Below, piece by piece: positions 13,601 through 25,490 of a stretch of DNA of 64,000 nt. Numbering within the stretch: position 1 is the first letter of the stretch; each line of letters begins with the position of its first letter. The stretch lies in contig JANBPK010000764.1 of assembly GCA_027579435.1 (NCBI GenBank), forward strand, positions 21,588 through 85,587, written 5' to 3'. This DNA comes from Candolleomyces eurysporus. Its lineage: Eukaryota; Basidiomycota; Agaricomycetes; Agaricales; Psathyrellaceae. Under the pieces are notes generated by a model. That model worked only from the letters and a program-made list of their open reading frames with translations, did no database searches and had not been told where the DNA came from. The translations under genes were made by a program, and so were the position numbers.

Positions 13601-16600
13601 CTCATCACGCAGGGCAGGGTAAAACTGTGCAGATGTCTACTTTCCTCGGAACTATCGCTACGAAATTTAACGCCTTTCCTGCGTTGGTTGTAGTCCCCAA
13701 CTCCACCATCACCAACTGGGTACGGGAATTCGAACGGTGGGCGCCTTCATTGCGAGTTGTGCCTTTCTATGGCGACAAGAAAGCTCGCGATGTCATCAAG
13801 CAATTTGAGCTGTACCATGAGAAGGTGCCGAAGAACTACACCAATGCGAAGTTCCATGTTTTGGTCACGACTTACGAAGCGGTGATCAATCCCAAGGATT
13901 TCGGGGTCATATTCAAGAAGCAGCCGCGCTGGGAGGTATGCCCGTTGTTGCTTCTCTCTTTGGGGTGCCGATTAATCATATGGTTCCAGGTTATGGTGAT
14001 CGATGAAGGGCAAAGGCGTAAGTCCAATGTCGTACAATCAAGTATAGTTGCCAAGTGCTCACTGGAACCGCAGTCAAAAGTGATAGCAGCCTCCTTTTCA
14101 AGAAGCTCAATGAGTTGAACAGCGTTCACCGTGTCATCATGACTGGGGTTAGTTTTTTCTTGTTTATACAAGCATGCAATCTGACTTCAATTAGACCCCG
14201 TTGAACAATAACATTCGAGAATTGTTCAATCTCATGAATTTCTTGGATCCGAATGAGTGGAGTGACTTGGAGGCTTTGGAGAAGGAACACGAAGAGCTCA
14301 ACGAGGAACTGATCAAATCGCTTCACACTCGACTGCGCCCCTACTTTCTGCGTCGCCTTAAGAGCGAAGTGTTGCAATTACCGCCCAAGGTAAGGGAGTA
14401 TTTTCGTATGATCATTCATAGTCTTGACACCCGCCAGAACGAGGTCATCGTCCCTGTCAGCATGGCGCCTCTCCAACGACAGGTTTACCGATCTATCCTC
14501 AGTGGGGCTTTCCTTCCTTTCACCTCTTTCAATCGCAGCGCTGACCATTTGTGATACTAGGCCATAATATTGATCTTCTCAAAGGCTTGACGCAACCCAG
14601 CAGGGGTGGTCCTTCAAAGGGCAGGCTCAACAATATTTTGATGCATCTACGGAAGTGCGTAAATGCGCCTGTCGCTTCATGGAATTACTAACAGGCTGTA
14701 GATGTTTGCAGCATCCTTATCTTTATTCTGATAATATTGAGCCTATGGGACTCTCTGCGTCAGAAACGCACGACAAGTTGATATATGCCAGTGCTAAATT
14801 CCGTCTGTTGAAGTCATTATTACCCAAGCTGAAAGCGCGCGGGCATCGAGTCCTGCTTTTCAGTCAGGTAAGTTTCGCTTTACTGCTATAAAGCTCTGAC
14901 GTGACTGACCAAAAGCCCCTTATTAGTTCGTTCTGGCCTTAGACATAATTGAGGACTTTTTGCGTGGGGAAGGTTTCAAGTTCCTGCGTCTGGTAGGTAC
15001 ACATCAATGATCCGCTGAAATATGCATCGCTGAACTTCCTTTCAGGATGGAAATACGAAAGGGACGGAGCGTCAGAAGTGTATGGACGAATACAACAAGC
15101 CTGACTCGGAATACTTCATCTTCCTTCTGACGACTAGAGCTGGAGTGAGTAATCCACCTCGTGCTTGTTTTGATGCTTTGCTGAAATGTATTCAAGGGCG
15201 TTGGCATTAACCTTTTTGTGAGTGCGACCAGATATACACTGCTTGCCGGTATTGAGTTTTTGTTAGAGTGCCGACACTGTCATTATTTTCGACCCCGATT
15301 TCAACCCCCATCAGGTGAGTGACTCGATCTTGGGGGAAGCATGCTCAGTTTTAACGTCTGTTACAGGATCTCCAGGTATGTCGACGCAATGCTGTCTCGG
15401 AGTTACTTTATTAAGAAAGCATAGGCCATCGCTCGTGCTTATCGATATGGGCAGAAGAAAACTTGCTTGGTCTTCAAACTCATGGTCAAAGACTCTGCAG
15501 AAGGTTGTCAACAACGCTCTAATTCGTATGAATCATTCCTGCTAACTTTTTTGTAGAACGCATAATGCAGATTGGCAAGAAAAAGCTGGTTCTAGACCAT
15601 CTCATTGTGCAGAAGATGGACGACGACGAAGATAGTCCTGGAGAAAACATGGAATCCATTCTCACATATGGCGCTCAAGCGTTGTTTGATTCTGAACAAG
15701 TGGCGAAGGAGCTTGTCTGTAAGCTGCGGTCTCCTGCATTTTGTCTGAAGCCATGGCTCACTCATCATTGCAGACTCAGACAGCGATATTGACCAGTTGA
15801 TCGAGAAGACGGAGAAGGAGGGTGACGAGTCTGATGCACCAAAAGAGAGTGGCCTCGCCTTCTCGTTTGCAAAGGTCTGGTCAGCGGACAAGGATCAACT
15901 GGAAGATGTTGCAGACGAGGATCAAGTTGACTCGTGGGCTCAAACACTTCAAAAGATCAACGAGGTGAGGGATAAGGAGAGACAAGAAGAGATTGCAGTA
16001 TCTGGAAGAGGCGCACGTAGGAAAGCTGCAGATGTTGCCAAGGTGAGTGGTTCCACTTTGTGCAAAGTGGCCTTTTTGGCTTATAACCGGCTTAGACGAA
16101 GATGGTGTCTGGACCCAATGAAGAGCCATCTCCCGCGAAGCGCAAAGCTGCTAAGGAGACGGTGTCTGACGCCTCAGAATATGGCTCTCCAGAAGGATCT
16201 GATAACGAAATGTCCGTCAGTGGTTCCGAGGGCGAGCCTGAAGATGGAGACTTCATGATGTCTATCGACAAGAGAAAGGGCAAAGGGAAGAAGCGGGCCA
16301 ATTTCATTGACGCCGCTGATTCGATTGACGACACCAACGGGATAAACAACGCCAATAGGACGAACGACGCCAACAGGATGAACGATGCCAATGGGATAAA
16401 CGATACCAGTATGGATTCTGAAGAAGATATAATTGCTTGTGGCTTGTGTGGGAGTAGGCATGGGGTCCAGCAGTGTCCCATGACGGACAGCTCTCAGAAC
16501 CTGGCGGAGTATCGCGAGATGTTGATGCTGCATGGGGACGATGAGCCGTGGGAGGAGAGGGTACGTAGGAACTTCATTACCTTCGAGAAGAACTAACATT

Positions 16601-17371
16601 TTCACTGGTAGATCGCTGCTATCTACGCCATCGACGAGATCCTCAAGTCTCGCGGTCAGCTAGACCTCATTCGTGGTCAACCATTGTTCGCAATTCCAAA
16701 GCAAACGTTCATTCCTCCTACAAAGAAACCCAAGGAAGCGACGGAAATGGTTGCTGCACATTATAGGGAGAAGCAGAAGATGCCCCCTCCTCCAACTGCG
16801 CCAATCCAACAAACCTCACAGATGGCGTATCAGCAGCAACGTTCCGGAAATATGGTCATCAGGAACTACACGGCTCCTGCGGACGCGTCTGCCTCATCTT
16901 CGTCCTTCCAACCCCCTCGGGCAGGCGGTGGAGTCGTAGTGAATACCCCAGCATCAGGTAGTGGGCTGAGTAGCGGGAGCAAGGCGATGGCCAAGGCCAA
17001 GGCGATGATGACCCCGACTCCGACCCCAACCCCAGGGAGCTTCAGTTCAACCGGGGCTGCGGGAGGAGCTGCCACTGCTACTACCTCGCCGGTTTCGTCT
17101 GAGCGATGCATTGTATGCAATTCCCCTGCCATTCATTTCTTGAAAGATTGCCCTATGGTCTTGGAAGGCCCTTCGAGGTGAGCTTCTTCGCTCTTATATT
17201 TCCGAACATGACCGAAAGTGAAATTTTGCGAATAGAGTATCTCAGCTCATCGCGTCGTTCGAGAGAGACAGTGATCCAAAGAAAGCGGATGCTGTGACTA
17301 CTTTGAGGAGGATCCTGATCAAGCAGAAGAAGCGACAGCAGAAGGAAGAGACCCTGAGGACCATGTCTTGA
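10646..17371 (+). CDS. chromodomain SNF2 chromatin remodeller (CHD/Mi-2, Mit1-like)
   Basis: This is an ATP-dependent nucleosome remodeller acting in the nucleus. I assign 25 exons, and their lengths (dropping N 11657) sum to 1,814 codons plus stop. From the N-terminus there is a PHD-like cysteine cluster (CEKC, CPVAAHW, FVCGSC, CVGC), a chromodomain-type stretch ([17 protein letters not shown]), and SNF2_N with LMPFQVDGFNWL, the Walker A block DDMGLGKT and motif III MTGTPL. HelicC follows with RVLLFSQF, LTTRAGGVGINL and a final [11 protein letters not shown]. Motif II reads DEGQ instead of DEAH. Two CCHC knuckles close the protein (C-x2-C-x3-H-x4-C near nt 16440 and C-x2-C-x5-H-x4-C near 17110). 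The order of domains resembles fission yeast Mit1 of the SHREC silencing complex. The SNF2 assignment is firm and the Mit1 orthology is inferred. Confidence 0.88.
15367..15375 (+). other. 9-nt micro-exon of the remodeller gene
   Basis: The three codons encode D-L-Q in helicase motif VI, between HQ and [10 protein letters not shown]. The flanking introns 15315-15366 (GTGAGT...ACAG) and 15376-15424 (GTATGT...ATAG) both have good consensus ends. The preceding exon 15197-15217 is also tiny (21 nt). Confidence 0.8.
16327..16415 (+). repeat. 18-nt coding minisatellite
   Basis: About five 18-bp units encode the hexapeptide series [18 protein letters not shown] and INDTSM, just before the first zinc knuckle of the remodeller. 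Units differ at a few bases but keep the frame, so the array changes only the length of an Asn/Asp-rich linker. Confidence 0.75.
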
Positions 17372-17584
17372 AGAACTTTTTTTATCATCGCCTAGAACTC
17401 ATTCTAGATTGTCTTTGTTGAAATTTCATTTTATATTCTTGCACATAATCGTAATATCGCTATGGCTAATTCGATAGCTCAACATGTTACTCGTATTAAT
17501 CTGGCAGTATATACAATTAATATATATCATCCCTATGGTATGAGCATGAGAATCATCAAAGGGGAATGTCGCGGTACCCTGCAA

Positions 17585-19553
17585 TTATTGCCTCGATCCA
17601 TCTGAATCGGAAGAGTCATGCCGTGATTCCGGTTTTCCGTCCACCTCGACAACTTGGGCATGTTTCCCCTCTAATCTTTCGTTAGCTTTATCTAAGCTCT
17701 TGAGCATCTGGCCTTGAGCTTCGGTGTCTTTCTGCTGCTGTGAGGGATCATCCTCATGTTTCTGAGGGGTAGGTGTGATAACTCCGCTTCCTTGCATCGG
17801 AGTAACAGTGCCCACACTATTACTACCATTGCCATGATCTCGAATTTCACCATCCGCAGATCCAAACGCCAATTTCACAGGTGATTCAGTTCGCTGCGGG
17901 GCGGGACCGTCGTCGCCATCATCCTCGTCCGTTTGGCCCTCAACCTCTCTTGCCAACATGTCGACGATCCCCAAGTAAAACGTTGCAGGTCGGAACTTGA
18001 TTTCCTTGCCCATGATTTCGGCCCATTTATATCGAGCTGTGTTGATCCAGCCAACCAGGTCGAGGTGGTTGACTTGGTGCAGAGTTCCGAGATAGGTGCC
18101 CCACTTTGCGGACTCGATGGACACGAGGCCGTCGTTAGGACCCTCTTTCTCGAGGATGACAGAGTGAGGGTATCTACGTGAATGTGACGGTTAGAAGATG
18201 AAATGAAGTCGAGGAGTAATTAAAAAGTAGTGGCACGCACTTCCAGGTGTCGATGAGACCAGGCTCGTATACTGCGCCCCAGCTGAAGTATTTGACACCC
18301 TCTACGTCAGGCGTCTCTTCATTAAATTGTTTCATACTCTCGAGAGTGAGGCATTCAAACGCTTTGCCGTCTCCACCCCCATTCGGGAGCAATTCCAGCA
18401 TAGAAATGAGTTGAGGAAGGCGGTGCTTTCCAATGGAATGTAGGAAGTGGTCTGCGAAAGAGCTGCCGCGGTGTGGGGTGGCAATGGTCGTCACGGAAAG
18501 CACAGTAAATTTGCGTGAGGTGAGGTGGGAAGTGAGGTATCTACAATCCAGGCCACCCTAATTAAGCTATTAGTATGAGCGAGTAACCCAGTAGCGGAGA
18601 GCTGTGCCTACCATGCTGTGACCAATGAGATGGACCTTCCGACCTGGGTAAACTGCGGAAATCTTCTCCTCGAGTACTTTGGCGCGGTCTACTGGGCTGC
18701 TCGTAGCTGGGACCCGTGTAATGAGGACTTCATTGCCGTTCTCCTCTAGCACTTCTTTGATACCGCGCCAATGAGTGACTTCTAGAGGAGCGATGGCAGG
18801 CCCGATCGTGACGCTGTCGAAACCGAGCAGTCCGTGGCAAAAAACGACAGGGTTTTTGGTAGCCTTGTCTGTGCAAAATGTGAGTACAGGAAGGAAAGTG
18901 CAGGACATTTCGCGTACATTTACGGTCGAGATGCTCCTTCTTGTCATCGGCTGGACGATCTTCCTCAGCCAAGAGTGCGTCTCTGTTAGCGTCGGATTGG
19001 AACCACCACCAAGATGTTGCAGTTGACGAGCTCTCTGCATTATTTGCAGTGGAGATCAGACTCAGGATAGAGGTCTGCGACGCGTCTGAGCTGCTGGACG
19101 AGAAGGACTGGGTGCTTGTGCGCGTGTGTACAGACCGTAGCGAGTCCAGGGACGATCTTGTGAGGGAGGATTGGTGGAGGACGATGGGAGGTGGCCGTTG
19201 GACATCTCGTAAGGACTGTTGGGTGCTGTTGGGGGAGGTCAACGGGGACACAGGCAGTGGCGGAGAGAGCGAGGACGTGGGGAGTGTGGACCGGGTGAGA
19301 TTGTCGAAGAACGGCGGTGGCCTGGAGATGTTGCTNGAGGGGCGGAAGTGGGGAGGCGGGAGACGGGCGGGCGGAGGCCGGATGGGCTCGGTCAGGGCCT
19401 CGGAGAGAGAGTTGAGGTCGGGCGACGGCGGGGTGGACGATGAGGAGGGNCGTCGGGGATAGTCCAGCGGAGGACGGGGCGGCGGGCGGAGGAGGGCATT
19501 GCAGTGAGCAGGGCATCGAGNCGGTCGGCTAGTGAGGGACGGGAAGAGCCCAT
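17585..19553 (-). CDS. TGL2-like triacylglycerol lipase (alpha/beta hydrolase)
   Basis: Predicted lipase of the fungal Tgl2 group, an ester hydrolase of neutral lipid. Exons are 18918-19553, 18612-18868, 18241-18557 and 17585-18173. The core carries an oxyanion-type FCHGLLGF, a nucleophile elbow HLIGHSMGG spliced across the 18558-18611 intron, a downstream TIATPHRG block, and a late VNHLDLVGW with the likely catalytic histidine. A Ser/Pro-rich N-terminal extension of about 200 residues precedes the fold, and a disordered acidic tail of about 115 residues follows. The N-terminal 70 residues are uncertain because N at 19335, 19450 and 19521 affect the frame: either two are absent and one is a base, or two stand for one base and one for two. 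The start ATG lies 35 bp from the divergent zinc-finger gene. Confidence 0.82.
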
Positions 19554-19588
19554 TCTAAATTCTGACGTCACGTCACGCTCGTCACTTA
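19554..19588. promoter_or_regulatory. 35-bp bidirectional start-to-start interval
   Basis: The lipase ATG (minus, 19553) and the zinc-finger ATG (plus, 19589) are separated by only 35 bp. The interval contains the palindromic-looking repeats TGACGTCA and CGTCACG. TGACGTCA is the classical CRE/ATF-type site. Because there is no room for two full promoters, core elements must lie inside one or both coding regions, or the true starts are further in. Confidence 0.5.
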
Positions 19589-19956
19589 ATGCGTCTCCCT
19601 TCTGTGCTCCCGTCGGGCCCTGCCCTCCAAGACCGTATGTCTCGCTTTCTTCTCCCCTGGAGCTCGCTGCCGTGTGTGCTGACCTCGTCTCGCAGTCTCT
19701 GCTGCTCAGAGCGACCTCGATGCTGCGGCCGTGCTAGGAAAGGTCACTACCCCAGAACAGTATGTTGTCCTCGGCTAATTCTTCTTCACGCTTTCACAAT
19801 TAAATCATTGAGTCACTCAGAACACCCATATTTATCTGCGCACTATCAGACTGCAACAAGCTTTTCCCCTCCCGGGATCGGGTCATGCAGCATCGCAAAC
19901 GCGACCACCCCGACCTCGACCCCACCGACGACTCCCACATCATCACCTGGAACTGA
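19589..19956 (+). CDS. small C2H2 zinc-finger protein, 81 residues
   Basis: Three exons (19589-19634, 19696-19759, 19821-19956) sum to 82 codons including the stop. Both introns (19635-19695 and 19760-19820) are 61 nt, start with perfect GTATGT donors and end in CGCAG or CTCAG. The last exon encodes a single classical C-x4-C-x12-H-x4-H finger (CALSDC ... MQHRKRDH) followed by an acidic tail ending HIITWN. The N-terminal half has a short predicted helix (SAAQSDLDAAAVLGKV). I do not recognise the family. A lone finger on so small a protein suggests RNA or protein binding rather than sequence-specific DNA binding. The finger, two consensus introns and closed frame together make chance unlikely. 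Confidence 0.72.
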
Positions 19957-20336
19957 GTAGCGCGTGTATACCGTTGCGAGGGCAACGAAATCGAATGCTC
20001 CATCGTCTGTATAATGCCTGTAAAATAGTACAAATAATCACTTGTGAGGATGATGGGACAAATAAGGGCAAAGCGTATGGGTGAGAGTGCAAGTCGATTG
20101 TTGGACGAAGGCCTTGACAGCCGTCGTCCTTTTTCTTCTTCTCCACTCAAAATCCAACGCCCCTCAGCTGCCCTTTGCTGGCTCATTTTCGAGGGCGCTA
20201 GCATCTCTACACCCATCGCACTGCCCCCAAAACTACCCTAGTCCTTGCCCCAACAGCGACCACCATTCCGTACTTCTTCTCGTATTCGTCCAAGTCCCGA
20301 ACCAGTGAGAGCAGCAGCAGCAGGGGGTCACGGAGG
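19957..20336. other. intergenic region upstream of the kelch gene
   Basis: About 380 bp lie between the zinc-finger stop and the kelch ATG. Open frames exist on both strands but show no recognisable domain and overlap in conflicting frames. The region probably holds the zinc-finger 3' UTR and the kelch promoter and leader, with CT-rich and CAG-rich runs close to ATG 20337. Confidence 0.5.
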
Positions 20337-23300
20337 ATGTCCTTCTTCTCCAGGAAGAAACATCAGCAGCAACCGCAACCGCAGGGCCAGGCGCAGGCGT
20401 CCTCGACCGTCACCGTCGCCCAGACACCCAGCCAGGCCCTTGCTCAGCTGTCAGCGCAGAAGAACTCAAACTCACCGAACAGTGTAGGCGACGGTGGAAG
20501 CAAAGGAAGTGTGACAGAGCTTAGGAATGATAGTCCTATGGAGGGGTCAGTGCCTTGTCATCATGCATCTCTCGTCTTTACCACAACTTTCTTCTTTCCA
20601 GCATGCCCTCATCACTTGGACACCAGCAACGGCCATCTCTCCAGCAACAGCAATTCCAGGCGGCTCAACGTACTATCAGTCCCCAAGGCCAACTAGGTCA
20701 ACCCCCCCAGTCCCAGAATCCCTCCGTACAACCGCCAGCCCCTTCCCAGCAACGGCCAGAACGACCGGGCTATCCCTGGTCGGTTAGACGCCTCAACCTT
20801 TTGCCCCCGAGCGTCCTCAACAAACCAGGAGTTGTACCGCCTACCTCGCCCTCACCCTCACCTTTCCCCCGCTACGGTCATGCTCTTCCATCCACCCNAA
20901 CTCCAACAGGCGATCTCTATCTCTTCGGAGGTCTCGTACGAGAAGCCGCCAGAAATGACTTGTATTTGATACAAACCAGGGACAATAGCTCCACTCTATT
21001 GCAGACTGCTGGAGAGCCCCCCCAGTCCCCGGGTGGGTCATGCCTGTGCTCTAGTGAGCCAGGTCTTGATCGTATGGGGTGGAGATACGAAAATGGATGG
21101 GGGTGCACAGCCAAGAAAAGCGCAGGAGAAGCTGGATGACGCCTTGTATCTGCTGAATATCAGTATGCTTGGTTTTTCCGTTATCATTCGCTCAGGCTGA
21201 CATGACAATAGGTCTCCGGGAATGGACGAGAGTATCAATTACGGGTCCAGGGCCAGTTGGACGTTACGGCCATGCTGTGACAATGGTTGGCTCCAAATTC
21301 TTTGTCTTTGGTGGACAGGTAGACGGAGAGTTTTTCAACGACTTGTGGGCCTTCGATCTCAATTCACGTAAGCACTCCTTCTATTGCGACTTAAAGCCTT
21401 AGCTGAAAACATGCTTCCTTCCAGTTCGCGGACGAGCGGCCTGGGAATTATTAGAGCCCACCACGCCTGATAAACCTGCCCAGCGAACAGGGCATGTATG
21501 CATCACCTTCGAAGACCGAATCATCATGTATGTGAAATATTCCAAAATTTTGCCGACCGTGCTTAACCTGACCCTGGAACAGATTTGGCGGTACCGACGG
21601 CTCTTACCACTACAATGACACCTGGTCCTTCGATCTCAAAACGAGGAGGTGGACCGAACTCCAATGCATCGGATTCATCCCGTCACCGAGGGAAGGTCAT
21701 GCAGCTGCCTTGGTGGATGATGTGATTTACATATTTGGAGGCCGAGGCGTAGATGGGAAGGATTTGAGCGACTTGGCCGCGTTCAAGATCTCAAGTGCGC
21801 ATCTCCGTCGCTAGTGTAAATGATGAACTCACGTTCTCTTCGCAGATCAACGATGGTACATGTTCCAAAATATGGGCCCCTCGCCAAGCGGACGATCAGG
21901 ACATGCTATGGCTACCCTTGGCACCAAGGTTTGGGTGTTGGGTGGAGAGTCATTCGCCCCAACCATGGGAGAGGACCCAAACAGTTTCCACTGCCTTGAT
22001 ACGAGTGCGTATTTTCACATCTTCTTTGGGAGCATCTATCATTGCGTCCCTGTCATCTATCAATCAACTTCTTACTCATTTTGATTAGAGCACATCCGGT
22101 ATCCCGACCCCAATCGCGGGCCGCCTCCCCCCACCACTGTCCCACCTGGAAGCCAGAATACTGCACGGAAACCTTCGCTCACCGCGCAGAATGTTGGTCC
22201 CGCTCAGGTCGCGCAAAACATCGTTGCAAATGGCCGATCCATGTCGCCCTCCGTGGGCGAGGATGCCAGGAGAGCAGTTTCACCGGAAGGCGTGGCGAAA
22301 CCCAACGGTATTACTTCGCGTCTGGGTCAGGCGGTGCAGTACCCTGCAACCGGATCGCCGGCTTCATCAGCACCTGCAGCATACGATATCAATGGCAAAG
22401 GCAAAGCTCCAGTACGACCGAGAAGGGACGATGACGGGGACGGGACGGAAGATAACATGGACGCCACAACTAGCGAATCTTATCATTCGACCAGAGACCG
22501 AAACATGTCTCCCGAATATGCCCAGCAGCTCGCTCGCGCGAGGAGCCCGGGCAGTCGTGCTGTTTCACCCGAGCAGCAACAGTATCAACAGCAGCAACAG
22601 CAGAGTATGATGGGTGGAGTCAATGGTATCACCGGCCGATCCTCACCTGTTGTGGGAGCGCCCAATGGACCGACAGGCCGAGCATCTCCGCTCACGACGG
22701 GTAGAGCATCCCCGATGACAGGAACAGGCAGAGCCTCACCCGCAATGGACGTCCGTCCAAAGCCTGCCAATCCTCCGGAAGGATATTACGCTCAACAACA
22801 AATTGCCGCCCAGAATCAACCTTCTGGATCTGCGATGAACGGTTTCGCCCGGCCTATGTCGAGGGGGCACGGTGCTCCCAATGGAAGTGTGGGGAATGTA
22901 GCTGCAGACCTTGTCCGAGACTTGAAGGCGAAGGATGTGGAGATGGACAGCTTGAAGAGGCAGCTTACGTGGATGAAGGAGGCGCTGGGAAGAGCGACCA
23001 AGGCTGGATTCGTTCCCGTTGCCGAGAGAGATGGGAATGGGAGTCCGACAAGCTTTGATGGAGTCAACCCGCTTGGGCCCAACGGTGTATTGAACGGAGG
23101 CATTGAAGATGCGGGAGAAGCGTCCTATGCTGAGTTGGCTCTGAAGTTCAAGCAGTTCCGAGCGTATATGCAGGTACGTTAGCTCACACTTACAACGATG
23201 CCACCTGCCTGATGCAACTCGTTCCTTTTTTTTTTCAGAACGCAATGTCAGAACAAGCAAAGGCTGTCTCTGAACGGCTTGCAGAGGCCGACCGCGCCAA

Positions 23301-25490
23301 GCATAGTGCAGCTCAGGAAGCAGCCTTCTACAGAGCGAAGCTCGCCGCCATTGAAGCCAACGACGACGGCGAGATCCACAAAATGGAGCGGGAGAGGATA
23401 ACGGACCTGGAACGCCACATGTCTGCTTTGATGAACGAACGTTGGGCGCAAGATCGCAAGATGACTGAAATGGGCGACTCTTTGGCTTTGCATACCATGC
23501 TTTACGACCAGGCAGAAGCTCGCGCGCAGGAGGCGACTAAACGATGCGACAAGGCGGACGAGGATTACAACCGGACTGCCCAGTTGTATAATGACCTACT
23601 GGACCGATACGAGGAAAGCGAGACCAAGTTGCGGGATGTGAATGAGCGATTGGTGAAGACCAACTCGTTGTTGGAGCAGAGGGAGGCGGATGGAGATGGT
23701 CTGAGGTCGCAGCTGGATGAGTTGAACGTGTCGAAGGAGCAGCACCTGCGAACGTTGGAGCAGGCGCGGGCATCGTTGGAAGCTGCCAATAAGCGGACGG
23801 GAGAGCTGGACAGGCAGTATATGAAGGCGCAGGAGAGGATCACCGAGCTTGAGAGTGATTTGGCAGAGATGCGGAGTGAGCTTGAAAATCGGAGTGTGGA
23901 GGCACAGACAGCGCGGGAGAGGTTGACGGATGTGGAGAATGCATGGGCCAAGTCGAGAGAGGAGGCCGATTCGTTGAGGGCGTTGACGACGGGTGGGCTA
24001 GGCGAGCTATTGGATGCTCATAGAGATTTGAAGGCGGATGAGGATAGGTTCATGAGAGGGCATTCAGAAAAGATTCAGGCAGTTGAGGCGGAGGCCCAGC
24101 AGCTCAGGATGATGGTGAGGGAGGAGGCGAAGAAGACGGTGGAAGCGCAGGAGAGGTTGATTGAGGAGCGGAAGCACAGTCACGAACTTGAGGTCGAACG
24201 CTCGCAGCTGAGAGGTCAACTCATGACCATCCAAACTCAGTTGACCGCGGCGTTGACGGATGCTGGTCGACTGCGCAAGGAGGCCTCGGACAAGGAAGGC
24301 GCTCTGCTAGACAAAGCCAAGACGCTGTCGGATGTGAACGTCAAGTACGCTGTGCTGCGTCGCTACCTCGCGGACAATGGCATCAACCCAGACGATGATG
24401 ACTCGAGACCTGTCTCGAGGTCTGCCAATGGATCCGTCTCACCTGAAGTCCTTCAATCCTTGGAAGTGCGGTTGGCAGAGAAGACAAGACAGTACGAAAA
24501 CGCTGAACGTGAACTTGCGCAAGCGACGAGGAAGCAACGTGATGCCGAAGGGCAAGTCAGCGAGCTCTCGAATCAACTCACTCGTATCCGATCCACTCAA
24601 AGTCCTGCAATCAACGCAGATGGCGACGGTGCTCGCGCTGCTGAAATGGAACGCAAGTTGGAGGAGACGGAGAAGACGTACAAGGATCGCTTGCACCAGA
24701 TGGAAGAAGATTACCAGATCGCTGTCCATTATGTCAAGTATGTGTAGTTCGGCTTATTTATCTCAATAGGCTGCTAACAGTAGACTGTAGGGGTACCGAA
24801 AAGATGATGCGCAAGATGCGCGACGAGTTGACGAAGCAGAAGAATACCAACTCACAGCTGCAGGCTGAATTGGACAACCGAACTGGTGGCAAGTCTTCGT
24901 CAGCCTCGAGTCGCGGCGTCAATGGGCGAACAACTCCTTCGGCGGAAGAGGAGGGACTGCGTGTGCAACTTGTTGACAGCCAGCGGCAGACACAGCGGGC
25001 GCAGGGCGAGAACAAGGAGCTCCGTGCACGACTGGACATCCTGGAGAAGGATCTCGATAATCTGCGCGAAAGTCTCGTATCATCACAACGAGAGTCACAC
25101 GACCGTCTTATGCAGATCGAAGACCTCCAGCAAGACATTGAGCGCTTACAAGCCTCGCTCGTCGTTGCTCGTGGAGGTCACGACGAAACCATTCTCGAAA
25201 AGCTGAGCAGCGAAAACACGACTTTGCGCCGAGATAACGAACAGCTCTCGCACAAGATCGGTTTGCTCCTCGAAGTGGATCAATCAGCATACGGTCGGCG
25301 GCCAATTTCGGGTGTATCTGGACGGCGTGTGAGCACGTCAAGTTCGGAGAACGCTCTGGCATTCGAACATCTATCGAACGAGCTAGATGACTGGCAACGG
25401 CAACTGGCAAATTCGATGGGTAACCGTCGGCCTTTGAGCGAGTATGAGCCTCCTTCGAATGTTGGCGCTGAGCGGGTTCCTCGGTCGTAA
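20337..25490 (+). CDS. Tea1-like kelch-repeat coiled-coil cell-polarity protein
   Basis: Nine exons (20337-20545, 20602-21162, 21212-21367, 21425-21527, 21583-21794, 21846-22004, 22089-23173, 23239-24737, 24791-25490) give about 1,560 residues if one surplus C near 21017-21023 is ignored. Residues about 140-450 hold five or six kelch blades with repeated GR-x-GHA and FGG or WGG motifs (for example LYLFGG, VFVFGG, IYIFGG). A disordered Ser/Pro/Gln-rich linker with a poly-Q tract follows. The C-terminal half is a long coiled coil rich in Glu, Arg, Leu and Ala. Kelch plus coiled coil is the layout of fission yeast Tea1/Tea3, which mark growth sites at microtubule ends. The exact orthologue is inferred. 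Confidence 0.88.

Noticed and set aside
13492..13617. Alternative reading GLGRVKLCR after the Walker A exon of the remodeller
   Set aside because: Using the next AG six bases on (13617) gives GLGKTVQM, the canonical P-loop, and keeps the frame.
19800..20216. 138-codon minus-strand open frame between the zinc-finger and kelch genes
   Set aside because: It overlaps the well-supported zinc-finger exon antisense and shows no recognisable domain.
23565..23951. Ser/Leu-rich minus-strand frames opposite the kelch gene
   Set aside because: These are antisense shadows of the Glu/Arg-rich coiled coil.
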